Shown: piece after piece, positions 1 to 10,199 of the stretch | Position numbering within the stretch: position 1 is the first letter of the stretch | Layout: each line of letters starts with the position of its first letter | DNA from: Odontocerum albicorne | Taxonomy: Eukaryota > Arthropoda > Insecta > Trichoptera > Odontoceridae | DNA: 64,000 nt | Reading direction: 5' to 3' | Assembly: GCA_949825065.1 (NCBI GenBank) | Contig: OX463847.1 | Coordinates: 34,543,789 to 34,607,788 of the forward strand | Position numbers and translations under genes: made by a program | Notes under the pieces: model-generated | What the model saw: only the letters and a program-made list of their open reading frames with translations | Databases searched by the model: none | Told to the model about the DNA's origin: nothing

Positions 1-410
1 ATATCCGAAAAATACTTAACTACTTTCGAGACATCTCAATATTTTGAAAAATATATTCTAATACGAGTATGAACCAGAAATAGGGAAACAAAGAATCGTA
101 AATCGAAATAAATTGATGAGAACCAGAAAACTTGACTAAAGCATTTAAGGTATTTGTTTAATTAGAAAGGAATAATTTTAAACCTCAAATGCTTCAGCAA
201 AGCTATCACATTTGATTTTTGACCTTATAGTTTGTAGTTCATATACGTCGATTTTGAAAACTTAATCAATATAAAATTTCTCAAATCAGACGCACATCAT
301 AAATAATCAATGGAATAATTTTAATTGATTAATTCTTAACCAAAATATTTCAATCAACTCGAAGATTTACAAACCACACTCAGTTAAAATGACAATCTCG
401 AGGAGCTATG
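1..410. other. No gene seen; AT-rich non-coding DNA
   Basis: I see no coding region, RNA gene or clear repeat here. One ATACGAGTAT motif, abundant across the window, sits near position 61. Confidence 0.6.
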
Positions 411-416
411 ATTTGA

Positions 417-540
417 CGACCTCCGAGGTGTAGTTGTTAAGATGCATGTTTTCTAGCCCAGAGGTAGCGAATCTAATTCCAATAAAAATCAAACGGCGTT
501 GAAAACAAATTACTAAATTAAATTAAAATAAGGTTCGAGG
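417..540 (+). mobile_element. SINE-A copy, head only, decayed
   Basis: The stretch keeps the tRNA-like head of SINE-A: an A-box-like segment (acctccgaggtgtagttg) followed about 45 bases later by a degenerate B-box (gcgaatctaattcc). The body and tail typical of fuller copies, such as 47026-47215, are not recognisable after about 500. It is an old 3'-truncated or rearranged copy. Confidence 0.5.
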
Positions 541-1145
541 AAGGAAGCATTTGTATTATTAAAACATAACGTTAATATTTTTTCTATAGCTTAATTCTTA
601 TATTTTTTATTGAATTATATTATTTTAATGTTGTATTGGTATATTAATGCATCATATTTTGAAAGATATATGTATCGTTAATTATACGACTTTTATTCAG
701 AAGATATTGATACGTTATCTTTTATTTTTTTAATTGTTACTGTGCTATGCAATTACAATGAATATCATTTATTTTGTTAATAAATAAATAAACACGTAGA
801 CTTCATGACAGACGCTGAAAATTCAGTATACATCGACTGAAAATATGACGTCAATTCTTCAGTGAAAACGTGAACACACGTGAATTCATAACAACTTCAT
901 TAAGTTGGTGATAACACTTATAAAAATATACGAATGTAGTAAATGACAATTCACCTTAATTCCACCTCATGATAACAGCTGATAAACATCCGTATATCAC
1001 TCAGCCGATGTGTGAAGTGAAAGGTTTAACGTTCTACGTTAAATTCTAAAACATTCAACATTACATTTAAAAACATTACAAGATTAATTTCAAAAACAAA
1101 CAACCACTATTGTCTGATTTTTCTTAAAATTCATAAACTTATTTC
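541..1145. other. No gene seen; AT-rich intergenic DNA
   Basis: Long A/T runs dominate to about 790. A slightly more complex stretch follows (790-1060) with a few CG dinucleotides. No ORF of note, no family match and no repeat boundary is apparent. Confidence 0.5.
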
Positions 1146-1149
1146 TTTA

Positions 1150-1650
1150 TCGCGTGGCTCTATGCTGAGCGTCGTGGTCCTCCATGTCCTGAAACTTGGT
1201 GCATCACCTATTTTCGTCCTTTGAGCCACGGGGGCATGTGGAGTGCAGCGTTTTAAGAAGATCCTGTTAACTATTACAATTTGGTTCTTCTATCTTATGG
1301 CATACCTTCCTCTTGATCGTTTTTCCTCAACTGTAACCATGATCACCAGCTTCTCGAAATTTTCGTTTTTTTCCCTCCCGACAACATGCTCCAGGTTATA
1401 CATTATTATTATATTCCTGCATAATGTCAAAAGTCTTTCAGAGACCTTGAATTATTGGGTGAAAGAGACGTTGGTGTACCTTGAAGTAAATGAAATACAA
1501 AGCTTCACACCCAAAAGCTTATATCGTATTTATTTCCTTCTTTCTCATCGACCACGTTTTTATTCCATACATTGATATTGGAAACACTAAAGATTTCACT
1601 CGACTATGGTCCTGTTAATCCATATCTTCATCAGACTTGTTATGCACAAA
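1150..1650 (-). pseudogene. LINE reverse transcriptase C-terminal fragment (RTE-like), broken
   Basis: Read on the minus strand, about 1560-1600 encodes SMYGIKTWSMRKKE, the degenerate form of the Y-G-x-x-T-W motif found just after the catalytic domain of many LINE reverse transcriptases. Downstream frames give pieces ending near FQDMEDHDAQHRA, matching the C-terminal end of the paralogous copy at 58145-58690. The two copies align over most of their length, for example around the Y-G/Y-x-V-E-T-W motif and the terminal stretch. Several frameshifts and stops separate the blocks. The long plus-strand ORF at 1243-1575 is the antisense of this fragment. It is a dead retrotransposon piece; the exact clade is inferred. 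Confidence 0.55.
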
Positions 1651-1956
1651 CATCAACATGAAAAGCATAAAAGCGAGGGCCGCTTGTCTTTTTATAAAAT
1701 AATTCATTCAAAACATTTATCTTTGTATTCCTAAAACTGTAGAGCTCAACTACAAACATATTTAACTCTAGTTTTCTTTATTCTACAACAACTTCGTGGA
1801 TTATTTGGTAGAAAACTTGCCGTTCAATCCAGTGATTCAGGGTTTGATAATATTAAGAGAATGAGTCCTGAAAGGTTTACAAAACAAATACATGTCTAAA
1901 TGAATCGCGTGCGAGTATGAGGTAAACCGAGAAAAAAGTAGAAAGATATAGTTGAA

Positions 1957-2050
1957 GAAATTTTTACTGAGAGGAAGGTAAGAAGCATGAAAAACAGAAA
2001 AGCATGTATGACTAGCATGTAAACAAAGGCAAGAAGCATGAAAAACAGAA
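1957..2050. repeat. Tandem duplication, two imperfect units of about 55 bp
   Basis: The segment aagaagcatgaaaaacagaa occurs twice, near 1980 and 2030, separated by a short A/T- and catg-rich spacer. The right copy abuts the left end of the inverted array at 2051. Confidence 0.6.
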
Positions 2051-3630
2051 AAGTAGAGGAATTACTGCATGTAGATTAAATTGTTTAAAAAATGAAGTAT
2101 TTTTTTAACTATCAATGGAACATTTAGTAATTTAGTTTGATCAACGTTTTTATCATGAAATTGGTATATTGATGTTGTTCGGTCATTTTTTGGAAGGTAG
2201 TACGGTCAAATTGAGGAAATACTATAAAATTGATTTAAAAGAACTTGAGAGTCTTAACCGTAAGTGGAAAAATCTTAACGTTAATAAACATTGTTATCAT
2301 GATGAAATGAGTGTATTGGTGTTACTTGGTGTTTTTTTGGGAATGTGGTCCCCGTACAAATCGAAGGTCCCCGTACAAATCGAATTCATTTAAAATTAGT
2401 GTCTTTTGAACTGTGAATGTAATATTTTTAACATTAAAATACATTGTTATCACGATGAAATGAGTGTATGTAACTTGGCGGTTTTTTAAAAGGTAGCCAA
2501 AGGGGGGATTACGGTATGTAGATAATATTCATTTAAATGAATCTAGCGTCTTTTTAACAGTAAACAAAATATTTGTAACAGTAAATTAACATTGTTATCA
2601 TGATGAAATGAGTGTATTGATGTTGCTTAGTGGTTTTTGGAATGTAACCCCCGTGAAAATCGAAGGATTACCGTACGTTGATAAAATTCTACGTATTTGG
2701 AAGCGTATTATCAATTAGACCACGTAGGGCATCAAGGCTGGCACTAACCATTTATGAAGAATTTGTAACTGTATTCGAATATCTGATATTTTTACATAAA
2801 TAACAACACTTAAATGGCATTGCCTTAGGAACGAATACTACTATAAAATACTTTTTATAAACTTCAGATTCTCTATTTAATTAAATGTTTTCATTCTATG
2901 TTAGGTATTTATCAATATTTACTAGCCACCAAGCACTTGTAAATTGTATTCTTGGAAAAAAGTTGAGTGACTCTTAATCTATTTTATCGTAACATCGTTT
3001 CATCGTGATAACAATGTTGATTAACTGTTAAAAATGTTCCATTAACAGTTAAAAAGACACCCGAGTTCTTTTAAAGAATTTTATCAACGTACAGTAATCC
3101 CTCGATTTTCACGGGTGTTACGTTCCAAAAACCACTAAGCAACATCAATACACTCATTTCATCATGATAATGTTCATATACTGTTAAAACTATTTTTACA
3201 GTTAAAAATACACTAGATTCATTTAAATGAATATTATCCACATAAAGTGATTCCTCGATTTGCACGGTGGTTACCTTTCAAAAAATCACCAAGTTACACC
3301 AATACACTCATTTCATCGTGATAACAATGTTTATTAACGTTAAGATTTTTCCACTAACAGTCAAAAGACACTCAAGTTCTTTCAAATGAATTTTGTAATA
3401 TTTCCTCAATTTGCACGTGAGCTACCTTCCAAAAAAATGTCGAACAACATCAATATACGAATTTCGTGATAAAAATGTTGATCAAACTAAATGTTCCATT
3501 AATAGTTCAAAAAAACACTTGATTTTTTTAAGAATTTAATCTATCATACATGCAGTAATTCCTCTACTTGTGTGGGCGTTACGTTCCATAAAACTACCGC
3601 GCAACACGAACCCGCGTAAAGCAAAATTTA
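2051..3630. mobile_element. Large inverted array of pogo/Tigger-like terminal repeats
   Basis: The left arm (2051-2690) and right arm (about 3070-3630) are inverted copies of each other around a 380-bp spacer. Each arm is built of three to four imperfect units of about 165 bp. Every unit carries a segment of the type CAGTAATCCCTCGATTT then CACGGGTGTTACGTTCC, seen most clearly at 3091 on the plus strand. That resembles the termini of pogo/Tigger-type elements, and in one unit it is preceded by TA. Between these, units share a block around atgatgaaatgagtgtattg. The outermost ends also match: agtagaggaattactgcat at 2052 against its reverse complement ending near 3569. No transposase ORF is visible. 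The short ORFs at 2169-2393 and 3071-3265 are repeat translations. Confidence 0.6.
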
Positions 3631-3930
3631 CATATAAAAATGAGGATCTGTTCTAGGTCTCACAAAATGTAAGTAAAAAATAACAAAATGGATTCCTTAT
3701 TTATCACAGTCAAACATTTTGTTACTTAAAAACATTCTCTATTTTTTTTAAATGTGTGTATTAATCCAAGCGCATTTCTTCTCACTGGGTTTTTAATCAT
3801 AAACGTCATTCAAGTAATTTTTTTTTTGTTAAAATGTACTTGAATAATAATGCGATAAATAAAAAAGTATTAGCGTTTTTCTATTGGTAATGTTCAAACT
3901 TCAAAACCAAATATCTTTTTATCAAATTAC

Positions 3931-4094
3931 CCTATTGATTTATGTGATTTAAGAGCAGAAAACCCGCACAATGCGAATCTTCTGCCGCGCACTAGCAAAT
4001 TTAAGTACTGATCATCAAACCGTGGAATCAAAAACAGTGTACTTTGAAGGATTACTATAATCAGTATTGCATATTTGTAGGAATCCCATTTCTG
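3931..4094 (-). CDS. Possible internal exon of unknown host gene or relic
   Basis: On the minus strand a pyrimidine-rich acceptor (ttatgttatttcag) is followed by an open 164-bp stretch that ends at a plausible donor (CAATAGG then GTAATT). It encodes about 54 residues containing QKWDSYKYAILIIVILQ, partly hydrophobic, then RGRRFALCGFSALKSHKS. I do not recognise the protein. The alternative is a chance open stretch in AT-rich DNA or a dead repeat. No neighbouring exon was found. Confidence 0.22.
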
Positions 4095-4363
4095 CTGAAA
4101 TAACATAAAAAAAATTATCAAAATAGATAAAACTTAACTTGAATGAATCGGGATTTTCATTAAAACGCGACCTTATTCAAATATAGATAAGAACGATTTT
4201 ATGAAAATGTAACATGTTTGTTTCTTTAAAAAGTACAAGACGATACAAGTTACACCATTACATTAATTCTTTTCAAAACTCTAGTTAGAAAAAACCATGT
4301 GTCAAATACAATCGATACATAAGTTTAGTTCCAAATATTGAAAACTGCAAAAAAACAATCTTT

Positions 4364-4578
4364 AGAAACACATACATTCAGATGCAAAACGGTCTACGAG
4401 TGAATCCGCCAAAGATTGGACCTGGGGCACCCGCTTGCTTAGCATGAATGTCAATCCTTAAACCATGGCCACCGACAATGACTACAGCACACTCAAAAAT
4501 ATAAACAAGTTGGATTTATACAAAAAGGCAATTTTTTTCTAATTTTTGCTAGTCAACATGTAATCTTAAACACGAACA
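4364..4578 (-). mobile_element. SINE-B copy 1 (tRNA-like head, minus)
   Basis: A block of about 215 bp is nearly identical to 6086-6300. It contains, in reverse, a tRNA-like head: a B-box-like segment near 4410 (gtgaatccgccaaagattgg) and an A-box-like segment near 4460 (accatggccaccgac). The near identity of the two copies 1.7 kb apart suggests recent insertion or local duplication. Confidence 0.6.
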
Positions 4579-4599
4579 TAATATTGCCGTTCATGAATT

Positions 4600-4724
4600 A
4601 AGGGATATTTGCCAACTCTCGAAGATAAGTTAAAAAATTTATTTTATTCCAAAATTTTACATTTTTTTTTTAATTTTGACAGCCCCTACCTAAAATGGAA
4701 AAAAATACTTTTAATAAAAATAAA
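4600..4724. other. A/T-rich spacer, no feature
   Basis: This holds poly-A and poly-T runs only. The ORF at 4609-4800 has no recognisable content. Confidence 0.5.
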
Positions 4725-4845
4725 TAAAACACATATTTTTTATTCACCAGTGTTTTATTTGAGTTCACTGCCGATTTCAATGGCCTCCGTCTTCCAATAA
4801 AAAAATTGTGTTTTATTTATTTTATTAAAAACTCATGAACATTAT
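4725..4845 (+). repeat. MITE-like repeat G, copy 1
   Basis: The block from tattttttattcaccagtg through ttgagttcact to a second arm (aaaaattgtgttttattta) matches the repeat at 19005-19135. The 19-kb copy folds into a long hairpin. Here the inner right arm is missing. Confidence 0.5.
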
Positions 4846-5008
4846 ACCACAGTGTGAAACAAACGTATTTTCTAAGATTCAATAAATAAAATTATTATGA
4901 CACTTAAATTTAAAAAACCAGTTGAAGCTTATTTAAAAAATATATATTTATAATAACATGAATTCACTTCCGAACGTTTTTCCATTACATAAAATATAAC
5001 TTGGTGGA

Positions 5009-5241
5009 TCAATTACTCAATAAATAAATTCGCCTTATAGGTTGCATCAGGAATAAAGGGATGTCACGAAAGGCTTTCATCCAAGTCAATCCACAGCTTG
5101 GCACATCACGTCCTTCGAAGCCATGGCCGAACCAGCTCCGAACCAACACATGCATATTATAATCGTTAGCCTGGTTTGAGAGAAACTTAAAGGACAGCTC
5201 ATTCAAAAATATTTTTGCGAATATCTGGCTATTATAGATAA
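5009..5241 (-). CDS. Unrecognised open segment behind a strong splice acceptor
   Basis: On the minus strand a consensus-like acceptor (gatgattttttttcag) is followed by an open frame to a TAA at about 5009. The frame gives VIYNSQIFAKIFLNEL, then MHVLVRSWFGHGFEGRDVPS and CGLTWMKAFRDIPLFLMQP. Composition is more protein-like than its surroundings. I cannot assign a family. It may be a terminal exon, a transposase relic or chance. The same frame is also open upstream of the acceptor, up to an ATG at 5278. Confidence 0.25.
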
Positions 5242-5274
5242 CTGAAAAAAAATCATCTGAATGTAAAATGCACC

Positions 5275-5336
5275 TCACCCATAAAAGATGAGCCGGGCCG
5301 CGATTAGATCAGATGTTTTTCAGCTCAACCCTTGTA
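5275..5336 (-). repeat. Short inverted fragment of repeat L3
   Basis: The reverse complement reads gagctgaaaaacatctgat, like the first bases of the L3 repeats at 8002, 9947 and 30036. Only about 60 bases remain. Confidence 0.35.
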
Positions 5337-5619
5337 CATGTAGATTAAGAAAAAAAAAAACAGAAAATGAATAGCAATTTTTTTACTGTCAGTGAAGAAA
5401 GAGAAAAGGTGATATGAATCCAAATTTTATCAAAATAAAAGCACATATTGTAAATGATGTTCATATATGCAAAAAACAAAACGAATAATGGAAATGAATA
5501 AACAGTAATATAAAAATTAATGAGAAGAGAATGCACATATGTATGTACAACTCCCCATACATCGAAAAAATATAAAGCAAATAATCCAAATCACTACCAA
5601 GAGTCCAAATCACTACCGA

Positions 5620-5765
5620 AAAAATCCCTAACTATTTAGAAGGTAATATTTCAGAGCATTCCTGAAGGTGCAACTATTCACCCGCTCTTTCAAGTGCAGG
5701 GCAACTCAGTCCAGTGTTTGCTGGCTGAGTATGAGAAGGATCCCTCGAATAATGTTAGATTGTGA
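5620..5765 (-). pseudogene. Jockey/CR1-like LINE ORF2 C-terminal fragment
   Basis: On the minus strand one frame gives YSASKHWTELPCT and, after a frameshift, TFRNALKYYLLNS then stop. These are the two blocks that normally end jockey/CR1-type ORF2 proteins: a W-x-x-L-P motif followed by a T-F-R/K-x-x-L-K-x-Y-L tail. The order and spacing fit the family. The catalytic domain is absent and the frame is broken, so this is a 5'-truncated dead copy. Confidence 0.55.
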
Positions 5766-6085
5766 CTCGGGATGATTAAAAGAGTTTATCTGCTTCTAGT
5801 TTCATATTGTGAAAATCTCTAGCCCAATTCAGTTTTTCGAGGAGATAAGGTGGCATTTTTTACTTTTTTATACATAAATACGCTTAATTGAAGAAATCGT
5901 CTCTGTTACATAGCAATATTTTTAAAAGCTCTAATAAAAGGAGAGATACGTCCTCGGGAAAGGATGTTAAAACTATACATACAACAAACATTTTATAATC
6001 TTTGCAACTTTTTTCCGTTAACTTTAAACGAAACGGTCCATAGATAAAATCACCATACTCGATTATTACGATAATATTATAAACT

Positions 6086-6300
6086 AAAGAAACACATACA
6101 TTCAGATGCAAAAGGTCTACGGGTAAATCCGCCAAAGATTGGACCTGGGGCACCCGCTTGCTTAGCTTAAATGTCAATCCTTAGACAGGGGCCACCGACA
6201 ATGACTACAGCACACTCAAAAATATAAACAAGTTGGATTTATACAAAAAGGCAATTTTTTTCTAATTTTTGCTAGTCAACATGTAATCTTAAACACGAGC
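6086..6300 (-). mobile_element. SINE-B copy 2
   Basis: It matches 4364-4578 almost base for base, with a few substitutions and a short indel near the head. It ends at aaacacgagcat, immediately before repeat family S at 6308. The minus-strand ORF at 5884-6177 starts inside it and has no independent support. Confidence 0.6.
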
Positions 6301-6307
6301 ATTTATC

Positions 6308-6700
6308 TTCAGTTCGATCCTACCACCACCCACGCTGTTATGGGGGACAAAATAAGTCTCCATCCAGCGCAGTATACACTAGAAGATCGAAATCGTCTTA
6401 AGTTTAATTATGAGCGCGATGTCACAAAGTGACGAAGAAGGAACTGCCCAAAGGTATTCCTTCTCTGGTGGCGACACACTTGAGTGTGACAGAAATAGTA
6501 GTGAAGACAGACTCAATGCCCGACATAACGGGAGAAGGAAAATGACTCTCAGTGCAGTAAGTTTTTTCTTATAAAGTGGTTTAAGCCTTAGAGTTCTAAC
6601 AGCCCAGCAAATTGTCAGTACTTTTCACAGAAAATTTCAAATGCAACAAAACTATTCTTTGACGCCACTAGATTGGAGTAGGTAAACGGTCCGAAGTTGA
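6308..6700 (+). mobile_element. Family S copy 1: initiator-like start plus conserved coding exon
   Basis: The block starts at TTCAGTTCGATCC, shared with copies at 41797 and 63108. An ATG at 6410 opens a 49-codon frame ending exactly at a strong splice donor (GCA then GTAAGT, 6556/6557). The product begins MSAMSQSDEEGTAQRY, continues GGDTLECDRNSSEDRL and ends GRRKMTLSA. It is acidic, then serine-rich, then basic. The other copies conserve the D-T-P-E, N-S-S-E and R-x-K-x blocks although their DNA has diverged, which argues for past coding selection. I do not recognise the protein. It could be a captured host exon, or the 5' end of a retroelement's first ORF. A further open stretch near 6700-6860 (KAKWSSLRKILAQF) may be a second exon. 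Confidence 0.5.
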
Positions 6701-6977
6701 ACCAACTTAAGGCTAAGTGGAGTTCCCTTCGGAAAATATTGGCTCAATTTTCATCGCATTACCACAGAATGTGCTCTATGAATTGATCCAGATGGTCGCA
6801 AAAATTGCAACAGGGCGAAGGGACAAGATTGCAGCTAAAGAGTTTGCTATTCGAGCTACATGGCCAGAGAGAAATTAAGTAGTACAATAGGTACCCACAG
6901 GGTGCTGATGAAACGAAAGAATTTAAATGTCTGAATGTCTGGCACTTAGCTTCAATCTCTTAATATCACAATTAATG

Positions 6978-7400
6978 TCATGTTTATTTCGGGGTAGACA
7001 AAGAGGACAGATCTCCATGATTTAATATCCATGTACACATCTCTCATCTCTTCCACATCCATACATCTCGTCAAATATGCGCTCCTATTTCTCACACTCC
7101 TTACCTTTCCCTCAGTTAGAATTTCTCAAAGTATCTCCTTCCTCTCTTGCCTCGATCTAACTCTCTTCCTGGTTCTCTACTCATTTCAGATATATATTTT
7201 TCTATCGTAAGTCTTTCGCAACTCATTCGCTTAATGTGGACTAACCACATTCTCTCTTAATTCTACTTACAAACATATAAAATACCAAATATTCTATGCA
7301 AGACACACATTTCTACCGTATTTATTCTGGTCTTATCACTCCCTTCCAATGCCCAGGTTCTACTTCCATACATCAATGTTGGAAGTGGCACATCACTGTG
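6978..7400 (-). pseudogene. Family A LINE (RTE-like) C-terminal fragment
   Basis: On the minus strand the stretch near 7010-7100 gives RNRSAYLTRCMDVEEMRDVYMD in one frame. This is the C-terminal signature shared by all family A copies (R-N-R-x-x-x-x-R-C-M-x-V-E-E). Further upstream on the minus strand, degenerate pieces of the R-W-F-G-H-V-x-R-M-N-E-E-R-L-T-K block and the V-W-x-x-x-x-G-I start remain. Frameshifts and stops make it non-functional. Confidence 0.65.
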
Positions 7401-8000
7401 CATAGTCATTTTTTAATATTTCTCTTAATATTCTACCTTTTTTTTGTAACATTTTGTATTTATGATCTTTTCACCTCGTCTTTCCATTTCGTGACTTTCT
7501 GTATTTATTTAATAAATCGTTTTATTCACTCTTTTCTTCACTCACTTATCGTTTTTTTATTATTTTTATTTAATTTCGAAAAATGTTGTAAACGTGTTAA
7601 AATATCTTCATTTACTTTTTAAATCCTTTTTAAAATAATATTTGTGTTCGATTATATTTGGTTAAATAAAATATAGTCTAATAGGATAATTATTTTTGAA
7701 CTACATTAAAAAAATCAAATAAAATAATGATGAGTAGGAAGATTATATATTTATGTTTTATTGCATTAATATCAGAATGTCGTTTATTTTTATTGGTTTA
7801 AGCAGTGGTAGAAGACATTTTAAATATAAAAAAATTATTCCAAAATGAAAAAAATTCTAGATGTAACCGTTTGTTTCTCTGGCATATTAAGCAGATTTAT
7901 ACTTAGCTGGAAGCTTTCAGATTAAAGTTATAAACATTTACTCACTACCACTAAACTCACTATACACATAAGCTCACTATCACTAAACAGCGTCTTCAAA
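7401..8000. other. No gene seen; A/T-rich
   Basis: T-rich then A-rich sequence with no repeat I can place. The ORF at 7296-7622 runs from the antisense of the LINE fragment into T-rich DNA and is spurious. Confidence 0.5.
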
Positions 8001-8001
8001 A

Positions 8002-8218
8002 GGGTGTGGGCTGAAAAACATCAGGTGTCCCCGTGGCTGGGCTCGCCCTATATTGGTAGGGTGTATATTGGCCGGGGGGATGTTATTAGATGAGCCCAGA
8101 ACTTTTGATAGCTTCTGTCTTTAATGCATTCTCTGCAATTTATGTGTTCTTGAAGTATATTTAAATGTATTATGTACATACTATGTCGCTATCAATAAAC
8201 CTATTTTTATTTATTTAA
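8002..8218 (+). mobile_element. Repeat L3 copy 1 (retroelement 3' end)
   Basis: This is one of three long copies (also 9947-10165 and 30036-30230) beginning gtgtgggctgaaaaacat. It passes through gatgttattagatgagccca and ends with ctatcaataaacctat and a T/A-rich tail. The constant 3' end, an AATAAA-like signal and the variable flanks fit the 3' UTR of a LINE or a SINE derived from one. No coding part remains. Confidence 0.6.
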
Positions 8219-8439
8219 AATGTTTGTCTGAGATTTATTTTTAACCTGAGAAAATACGATGCTGTCACTTCATATAAGAAAGGGAGTAAATGGTTAAATG
8301 TGAGAAATATGCATAAAATTCCCAAATTATCACTATTGTAAAATAACCTCAACTGTTTCGCCACCCCCTCTTATCTCACCGAAAATATTCAGCATCTTTC
8401 CGATCATGGACTTGTACTACGTTAAACCAAAATTGTTTA

Positions 8440-8575
8440 TTGGCTTTCACAGTTCACCGTTCTTCTTTTTTTACGTTGTCCTTTACTGTTCATGCAGTGA
8501 AACTCTGGAACCCGTTACCAACTAATGTTTAACGCGCTCCGTCAATGACATTTTTTAAATAGCGACTATAAAAGC
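8440..8575 (+). pseudogene. Jockey/CR1-like LINE ORF2 C-terminal fragment
   Basis: One plus-strand frame gives FTVHAVKLWNPLPTNV, a clear R/K-L-W-N-x-L-P motif. A second frame then gives APSMTFFK followed by stops, the usual S-x-x-x-F-K tail. The context (motif, spacing of about 10 residues, then ORF end) matches jockey/CR1-type elements. The upstream catalytic region is unrecognisable. Confidence 0.55.
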
Positions 8576-8599
8576 TCTGAGTTTCAAGGCAGTAACGTA

Positions 8600-8660
8600 A
8601 AGCCGTGTATCGATTACGTGTATGTTCGATGGTTTGCCGCGCGTAATCGATACACGGCTT
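8600..8660. repeat. GC-richer perfect hairpin, 19-bp arms
   Basis: The arms at 8600-8618 and 8642-8660 are perfect inverted repeats (aagccgtgtatcgattacg) around a 23-base loop. The CG content is higher than in the surrounding DNA. It lies directly after the LINE fragment ending near 8575. Confidence 0.8.
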
Positions 8661-8727
8661 AATATGTTTAATTTTTAAACAAATAAATAATGATTTTTTT
8701 AAACTATATTGCTTCCTTTATTTGTTT

Positions 8728-8810
8728 TTGTTTGTTGGTTGGTTGGAAGAGATTGCCACCTGGCACTAAACCTTCCAAATTGTTGTACAATGAAGTGTCA
8801 AAATAAATGG
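8728..8810 (+). mobile_element. SINE-A tail fragment
   Basis: It shows the diagnostic SINE-A tail: ggttggttggaagagattgc, then a ccacctggca segment, ending near ttgttgtacaatgaa. The head and body are missing. Confidence 0.6.
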
Positions 8811-8879
8811 CGACAAAGGAAAAATAATTTGCCCCTCCTTAACCTAGCCCCCTGACGCCGGTTTGTATAAACAGTTCAG

Positions 8880-8905
8880 TATACTAATAATAATAATAAT
8901 AAAGG
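8880..8905. repeat. (TAA)n microsatellite
   Basis: About seven TAA units lie in a row in A/T-rich DNA. Confidence 0.85.
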
Positions 8906-8949
8906 ACAATTATAAAACACTGTTTATTTCGTAATGTGAAATTTAATTT

Positions 8950-8995
8950 AATTCGTAATATGAAAAATACCAAAATATTTTTCATATTACGAATT
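8950..8995. repeat. Perfect hairpin, 20-bp arms, 6-base loop
   Basis: Arms 8950-8969 and 8976-8995 are exact inverted repeats (aattcgtaatatgaaaaata). An upstream attcgtaatgtgaaat at about 8930 is a partial third copy. Confidence 0.85.
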
Positions 8996-9309
8996 TTAGC
9001 ACATAGCACCTGTTAAATGATTAAGTATACCAAGTTTGACTCACTTGCTACAATACTTATATTTAGGTGTCACGATTTATCAAGTTGGTGAGAATTGATG
9101 ACAGAGGTATAAAATAATTAATTAACAATCGACAAAAAGCAACAACCTATTTTTTCATGTAACCTCAGTAAGATACTCGTATAGACTTGTCAATTGGGGA
9201 GACGTTAAATAAAAGGCAACAAATCTAGATTCATATAAATTAATTATCCACTTAAAATTGTCTTATTTTATGTTTTTTGTCTTGTTTTTCATGTACTATC
9301 TATAAAATT

Positions 9310-9690
9310 CATCGTCGTCGTCGAAGATCCCATCGCCACTCTAAACGTCAATCTTGATCTGCTTCTCCATGTCGACCATTTGATATTCTGTAAGAAAACA
9401 ATTCGATCCTAGATACGCACTTCCCACAAATGTCACCGGCATGTGGATCTTGCTGAGTTGCCTTATAATAGTCGCAGCACGCTGACTGTTTCTTACATGT
9501 TTAGCTGTTGTGATGCCATCAATCTAAGAATAGATGGCTCTCTACCCTCAACGGTCCTGAGCTACCTATTCCCAGTCTTCAGGCGTACCGCACAAAGTCA
9601 GCGAGTCTCGCAGACTGTCCTAATAGCTTTTTCTCTGCCCACCAACCCTTCGCTTACCCGTTTTTCAATTTCACCTTAACAATCATGTTC
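9310..9690 (-). pseudogene. LINE endonuclease-RT C-terminal fragment, copy of 62270-62755
   Basis: On the minus strand successive frames give VGGQRKS, LCGTPEDWE, AIYS-IDGITTAKHVRNSQRA and a terminal acidic run of D residues (GATGATGA-type). The 62-kb paralogue reads the same blocks with fewer breaks. This order (G-G-Q-R-K-R, W-E, then D-R-x-x-W-R, then a zinc-finger-like end) is the C-terminus of a common invertebrate endonuclease-reverse transcriptase. Here the zinc finger is lost and stops are frequent. The plus-strand ORF at 9443-9679 is its antisense. Confidence 0.6.
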
Positions 9691-9946
9691 TCTACAGGTT
9701 TTCAGTTGGATTGTTGCAAAACCATGACATATGTGACATAATCACTCCAGTTGATCCGAAGGATACAACAAAGAAAAAACTAGTGGAACATTTCAAGGTT
9801 TCGAATGTGCCTTATTTAAGGGACGCAAGTCTTAGACCCACAGAGAAGTGCTAGAAGGACAATGTCCTTGTCGACAGATATCCCTGCTGTATGATACTCG
9901 ATCATTTTGTTAAGCAAAAACTTTTAACACTTATAATTACTTGTTA

Positions 9947-10165
9947 GGGTGTGGGCTGAAAAACATCTGGTGTCCCCGTGGCTGGGTTCGCCCTATATTG
10001 GTGGGGTGTGTCTTGGCCGAGAGGATGTTATTAGACGAGCCCAGACCTTTCGAAAGCTTCTGTATTTAATGTATTATCTGCAATTTATGTGTTTTAGAAG
10101 TGTTATTTAAATATAATATGTACATACTATGTTGCTATCAATAAACCTATTATTTATTTATGTAT
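9947..10165 (+). mobile_element. Repeat L3 copy 2
   Basis: It is in the same orientation as the copy at 8002 and closely similar over its full length, including gtccccgtggctgggttcgc and the closing atcaataaacctattattta. It ends in a longer A/T tail (to about 10195). Confidence 0.65.
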
Positions 10166-10199
10166 TTATTATGTAAATAAAAAATAAAATAAATGATGA

